Source of the DNA: Bacteriovorax stolpii
Lineage (GTDB): Bacteria > Bdellovibrionota > Bacteriovoracia > Bacteriovoracales > Bacteriovoracaceae
Direction: 5' to 3'
Assembly (NCBI GenBank): GCA_945883845.1
Contig: CAMCYI010000025.1
Span: 1 to 45,770, forward strand
Length of the DNA stretch: 45,770 bases
In this document: piece after piece, positions 43,801 through 45,770 of the stretch
Position numbering within the stretch: the first letter of the stretch is position 1
Layout of the letters: the number at the start of each line of letters is the position of its first letter
Notes under the pieces: generated by a model
Told to the model about the DNA's origin: nothing
What the model saw: only the letters and a program-made list of their open reading frames with translations
The model's database searches: none
Translations under genes and position numbers: made by a program

Positions 43801-45101
43801 CCGGCGCAGATATCATTCAGATCTCAGGTGGAGACGGCGGAACAGGTGCAGCTTCATTACTTTCAATGAAGCATGCTGGACTTCCCCTTGAGCTTGGTCT
43901 TCTTGAGGTACATCGTGCTCTCGTCGATAATGGCATGAGAAATCGAATCGTTCTCCGTGCCGACGGTGGATTCATCACAGGCAAGGATATTGTTGTCGCT
44001 TCTGCACTCGGCGCAGATCAGTTTGATTTCGGTAAGCTTCTCCTTGTCAGTGAAGGATGTATCATGGCACGCGTGTGCGAGAAAAATACCTGTCCGACTG
44101 GTATTGCAACTCACGCACCTAAGTTCAAGGCCCTCTATAAAGGAAATTCTGAAAAGGTTGTCCGTCTTCTGGAATGTCTCGCACTCGAAGTGCGTGAGAT
44201 TCTCGGTGAGATGGGGATTGCTTCACTTAAAGAATTGACAGGAAAAAATCATCTGCTTGGGACAAACCCACGACATGTGAACATTATTGAAGAGAGAAGT
44301 ATCAAGCTCGATCATTTTATTCATCAGTATGATCACCCTAAATTGACCTCGTCATTCTTTGTCGAAGTACAAGGTAGTCTAAACCAGGCGATTATTAAAA
44401 GTGCGAAAGCCGAACAAAAATTGAAGATCACAAACTGTGACCGTGCCGTTCCTGCAACTCTCTCTGGTCTCTATGCCTTGAAAAAAATCAACAAGTCATC
44501 TGAGAATCTTCCGGCGAAAACATTTCTTCACTTCACTGGTTCTGCTGGTCAAGGGTTTGGAGTCTTCAACGTCAAAGAGATTGATATTCGTCTCGAAGGC
44601 GAGGCCAATGATTCTGTCGCCAAGGGAATGTCAGGCGGAAAAATCGTGGTGACGCCAATCCTTGATGATCTGAACTATGTCTCGGAGAGAAATTCGATTA
44701 TTGGTAACTGTGCACTCTATGGCGCCACTGGTGGGACTCTTTTTGTACACGGTAAGGCCGGAGACAGGTTTGCTGTTAGGAATAGTGGTGCCGTTACTGT
44801 CGTTGAAAGCATCGGCTTCCATGGTTGTGAATACATGTCTGGTGGTTTGGTGTGGATCCTCGGCGATACGAAAGGCAATATCGGCGCCGGAATGTCCGGT
44901 GGAGAAATCTACCTTCGTCCGGATAACATGAAAAATCTGAATCTCGATTATGTCCGGCAGGTTCCCATTCAGACTGAAGATGAAGAGAAGCTTAAGGCCA
45001 TCGGTGAGGAATACCTGAAAGAAACCGGCAGTAAAACGATGGCGGATATTCTCAGTAAAGAAATCAGAAAAGAATTTATCAGGTTGATGCCAAAAAAATA
45101 A
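40836..45101 (+). CDS. gltB: glutamate synthase large subunit (GOGAT)
   Basis: A 1421-residue enzyme that makes glutamate from glutamine and 2-oxoglutarate. A short MEKDG precedes Cys6, the expected N-terminal nucleophile after processing (CGVGFI). The glutaminase domain continues to about 400, then the central domain and the FMN-binding synthase domain with KPGEGGQLMG and ISGGDGGTGAAS. The 3Fe-4S cysteines are in CIMARVCEKNTCPTG. A C-terminal beta-helix follows with repeated G-x-x-G-x-G turns. GTG start after AGGAG. No gltD small subunit is next to it, which is unusual for NADPH-type enzymes; the partner may be elsewhere. Confidence 0.96.
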   Translation: MEKDGCGVGFIVSLKNVRTHSTLEKGIHALNCVEHRGGVGPDNIGDGAGIMTSIPYELFNRERDTFAVAFLFIPQDTARQKISLQVFEETFWQYGLKVAEYREVPIDPSVLSPLALKIMPKIIQAVILRPDHCRTIYSFERLLYHARQTTRSKEKENGIHHEFFFASLSPRNIIYKALCRSEDLGKLYLDLQDKNYKANFALFHRRFSTNTISTWDKVQPFRLIAHNGEINTIEGNRAWAITREKDLGLRKDELVTHSGISDSGSLNEIAEALRYRSSIPKLAETLAILIPPADPQSDYYKFWSRGMEPWDGPAMISFSDGKYIGARLDRNGFRPCRWQRSEDYFYLSSEAGVFNVEGERILAKGALSSGESVTINALSGSINFNDPKNFEENRHAHFDAQTIPLKYLPPPHISEDILPSQKIFNFSKDEVERIIIPMTSEGKEPLSSMGDTACLPFLSQEPRSIFDFFYQDFAQVTNPPIDYIREKIVTDMKVFLGRKPNIFEAKEFVPLKPCLELDGPVISLGQMEYLKSLSDNNQNRDLRSVTIDITFSRSAGLEEFTTRLDEIRDEAVMALRKGFSLIILSHRNASQEMLPIPSILAMAYLNIGLNNTGRRQRISLIMEVGDVRNPHQLACLLSYGASSVCPYMAIETALASKDPKLAMLFDEERERSLLKAMKEGILRVMSKRGISVFRSYQGSKLLTPVGLGQDVLDTFFKGKKSVMGGYSLNMLIDLMKKSSRVYDGELQNSFIFKEQASGKMGESHTLTSARSRFIHKLLQEDSVDKSLASFKQLSEELDQKPLLIRHLLAPKAGKKLSGDELSSHREILKTFGSGAMSFGAISAESQRDLIIAFREIQGRSNSGEGGENPFYETEGIAASIKQIASGRFGVTAEYLVNGEEVQIKIAQGAKPGEGGQLMGAKVTEEIAKARFTSPGVDLISPAPQHDIYSIEDLKQLIYEIKELHPALKVSVKLVSGDNIGAISVGVAKAGADIIQISGGDGGTGAASLLSMKHAGLPLELGLLEVHRALVDNGMRNRIVLRADGGFITGKDIVVASALGADQFDFGKLLLVSEGCIMARVCEKNTCPTGIATHAPKFKALYKGNSEKVVRLLECLALEVREILGEMGIASLKELTGKNHLLGTNPRHVNIIEERSIKLDHFIHQYDHPKLTSSFFVEVQGSLNQAIIKSAKAEQKLKITNCDRAVPATLSGLYALKKINKSSENLPAKTFLHFTGSAGQGFGVFNVKEIDIRLEGEANDSVAKGMSGGKIVVTPILDDLNYVSERNSIIGNCALYGATGGTLFVHGKAGDRFAVRNSGAVTVVESIGFHGCEYMSGGLVWILGDTKGNIGAGMSGGEIYLRPDNMKNLNLDYVRQVPIQTEDEEKLKAIGEEYLKETGSKTMADILSKEIRKEFIRLMPKK

Positions 45102-45104
45102 ATT

Positions 45105-45770
45105 TTAGTTTCGGCAAAGCTCGTCAACTGACTGCGGTGCAGGAGCTTTGCCGTTTTTAATAAGTGTCGAAATGTACTTTGAATAGGCAGTTTCCTGGGA
45201 CCGCTGTTGGTAACCTAAGAATTTATTTTGTACTTGTGGAAGATTTCTTTTTTCACAGTAATCGCTTTTAATCACAGCTGAAACTTTCTTCCAGTTTCTT
45301 TCAACGAAATATGACCTGTTAAAAGTCTCATCCCAGAATGGACTTGTGTACTCTCTGATATCCGGTGATCTCAACAGTTGCCATTGCCCGGCCTGATCTT
45401 TGGCAAGGTAAGATGAGCTGCCGCCACAAAGTTTTTTGTAAAAAAGCAGGCCCTGATAATTTGCTTCCAGATCAGCGTAGCTGAAAACTCCGCTTGCCCA
45501 ATAACCGTGGACCATCTTTTCGTCCGCAACTCCATACTGAATGGCCATCTTCTCTGCATCTTCCGTATCTGGATTGAGTTTCAGAGCTTTTTGATAAATC
45601 ACATAGTAATGGTGGCCAGTGGAAGCAAAGTGGCTGAGCTTGTCTGTGCCAAAAGTATTGTCATTAACCTGGATATTTGGTGCGAGTCCGAATTTCGGGA
45701 TGTGCGGAAGAAAGGGATCTCGAAAAATGCTTTTCTCTACATAACTTAAAGTCTGCGGATAAATTTCTGC
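45105..45770 (-). CDS. protein of unknown function, 5' end beyond the window
   Basis: A minus-strand frame is open from the right window edge to a stop at 45105, giving 221 visible residues. Any start lies beyond the edge; internal GTG and ATG codons are not convincing starts. Visible features are LSHFASTGHHYYVIYQKAL, a segment VHGYWASGVFSYADLEANY and QGLLFYKKLCGG, then two further cysteines. The DKLSHF and GVFSYADL blocks look like a conserved family that I have no name for. The gene ends 3 nt from the gltB stop. Confidence 0.65.
   Translation of the reverse strand, partial: AEIYPQTLSYVEKSIFRDPFLPHIPKFGLAPNIQVNDNTFGTDKLSHFASTGHHYYVIYQKALKLNPDTEDAEKMAIQYGVADEKMVHGYWASGVFSYADLEANYQGLLFYKKLCGGSSSYLAKDQAGQWQLLRSPDIREYTSPFWDETFNRSYFVERNWKKVSAVIKSDYCEKRNLPQVQNKFLGYQQRSQETAYSKYISTLIKNGKAPAPQSVDELCRN

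Overview
The window reads as a gene-dense chromosomal segment of a Gram-negative bacterium with mid-40s GC by eye. It encodes a tripartite type I secretion system, many proteins with signal peptides, a possible outer-membrane barrel, diaminopimelate epimerase, and two RRM/glycine-rich RNA-binding proteins. My best guess is a Bdellovibrionota/Bacteriovorax-like lineage. That guess rests on the overall flavour of the gene content, not on a marker gene. No prophage, insertion sequence, CRISPR array or rRNA operon was seen.

Layout. 75-5574: a three-gene type I secretion operon, whose ABC protein combines tandem cyclic-nucleotide-binding-like domains with an intact-looking C39 peptidase, followed by HlyD- and TolC-like partners. 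5845-5921: tRNA(CAT) on the minus strand with a good promoter. 6071-7973: two tandem secreted HExxH metalloprotease paralogues. 7980-13783: dapF-tlyA, a possible outer-membrane protein, apt, an orphan lycopene-cyclase-like protein, and a SIRT5-type sirtuin. 13884-19702: secreted proteins, three with Cys/His pairs suggesting NlpC/P60-like enzymes, around asnB. 19920-24372: a secreted alpha/beta hydrolase with a decayed gene upstream, an MFS transporter, and a corA-HD-fRMsr operon. 24470-26991: two RRM-glycine-rich genes flanking a degenerate HD-GYP protein. 27384-31854: a tightly overlapped operon of an SNM1-like exonuclease, a RecB-type nuclease fused to an XPD/DinG-type iron-sulphur helicase, and a GH84 hexosaminidase. 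31967-34461: a secreted protein, a 33-codon micro-ORF, HutD and nitronate monooxygenase. 34641-40251: a PilB/GspE ATPase, an RDD-FecR-like pair, a secreted zincin-like protein, a membrane-anchored protein and crcB. 40254-45770: DoxX, gltB, and an unfinished gene at the right edge.

Two architectural patterns run through the window. First, six of seven convergent gene pairs meet with overlapping stop codons or gaps of 0-3 nt, and no hairpin terminator is seen at those junctions. Second, several genes lacking a Shine-Dalgarno sequence have a -10-like hexamer only 6-7 nt before the start codon, as expected for leaderless mRNAs. The most unusual system is the exonuclease / nuclease-helicase / GH84 operon. 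It pairs two predicted DNA-processing enzymes, which could act in crosslink or break repair, with a cytoplasmic N-acetylglucosaminidase. All function calls come from motifs read by eye; no database search was run.
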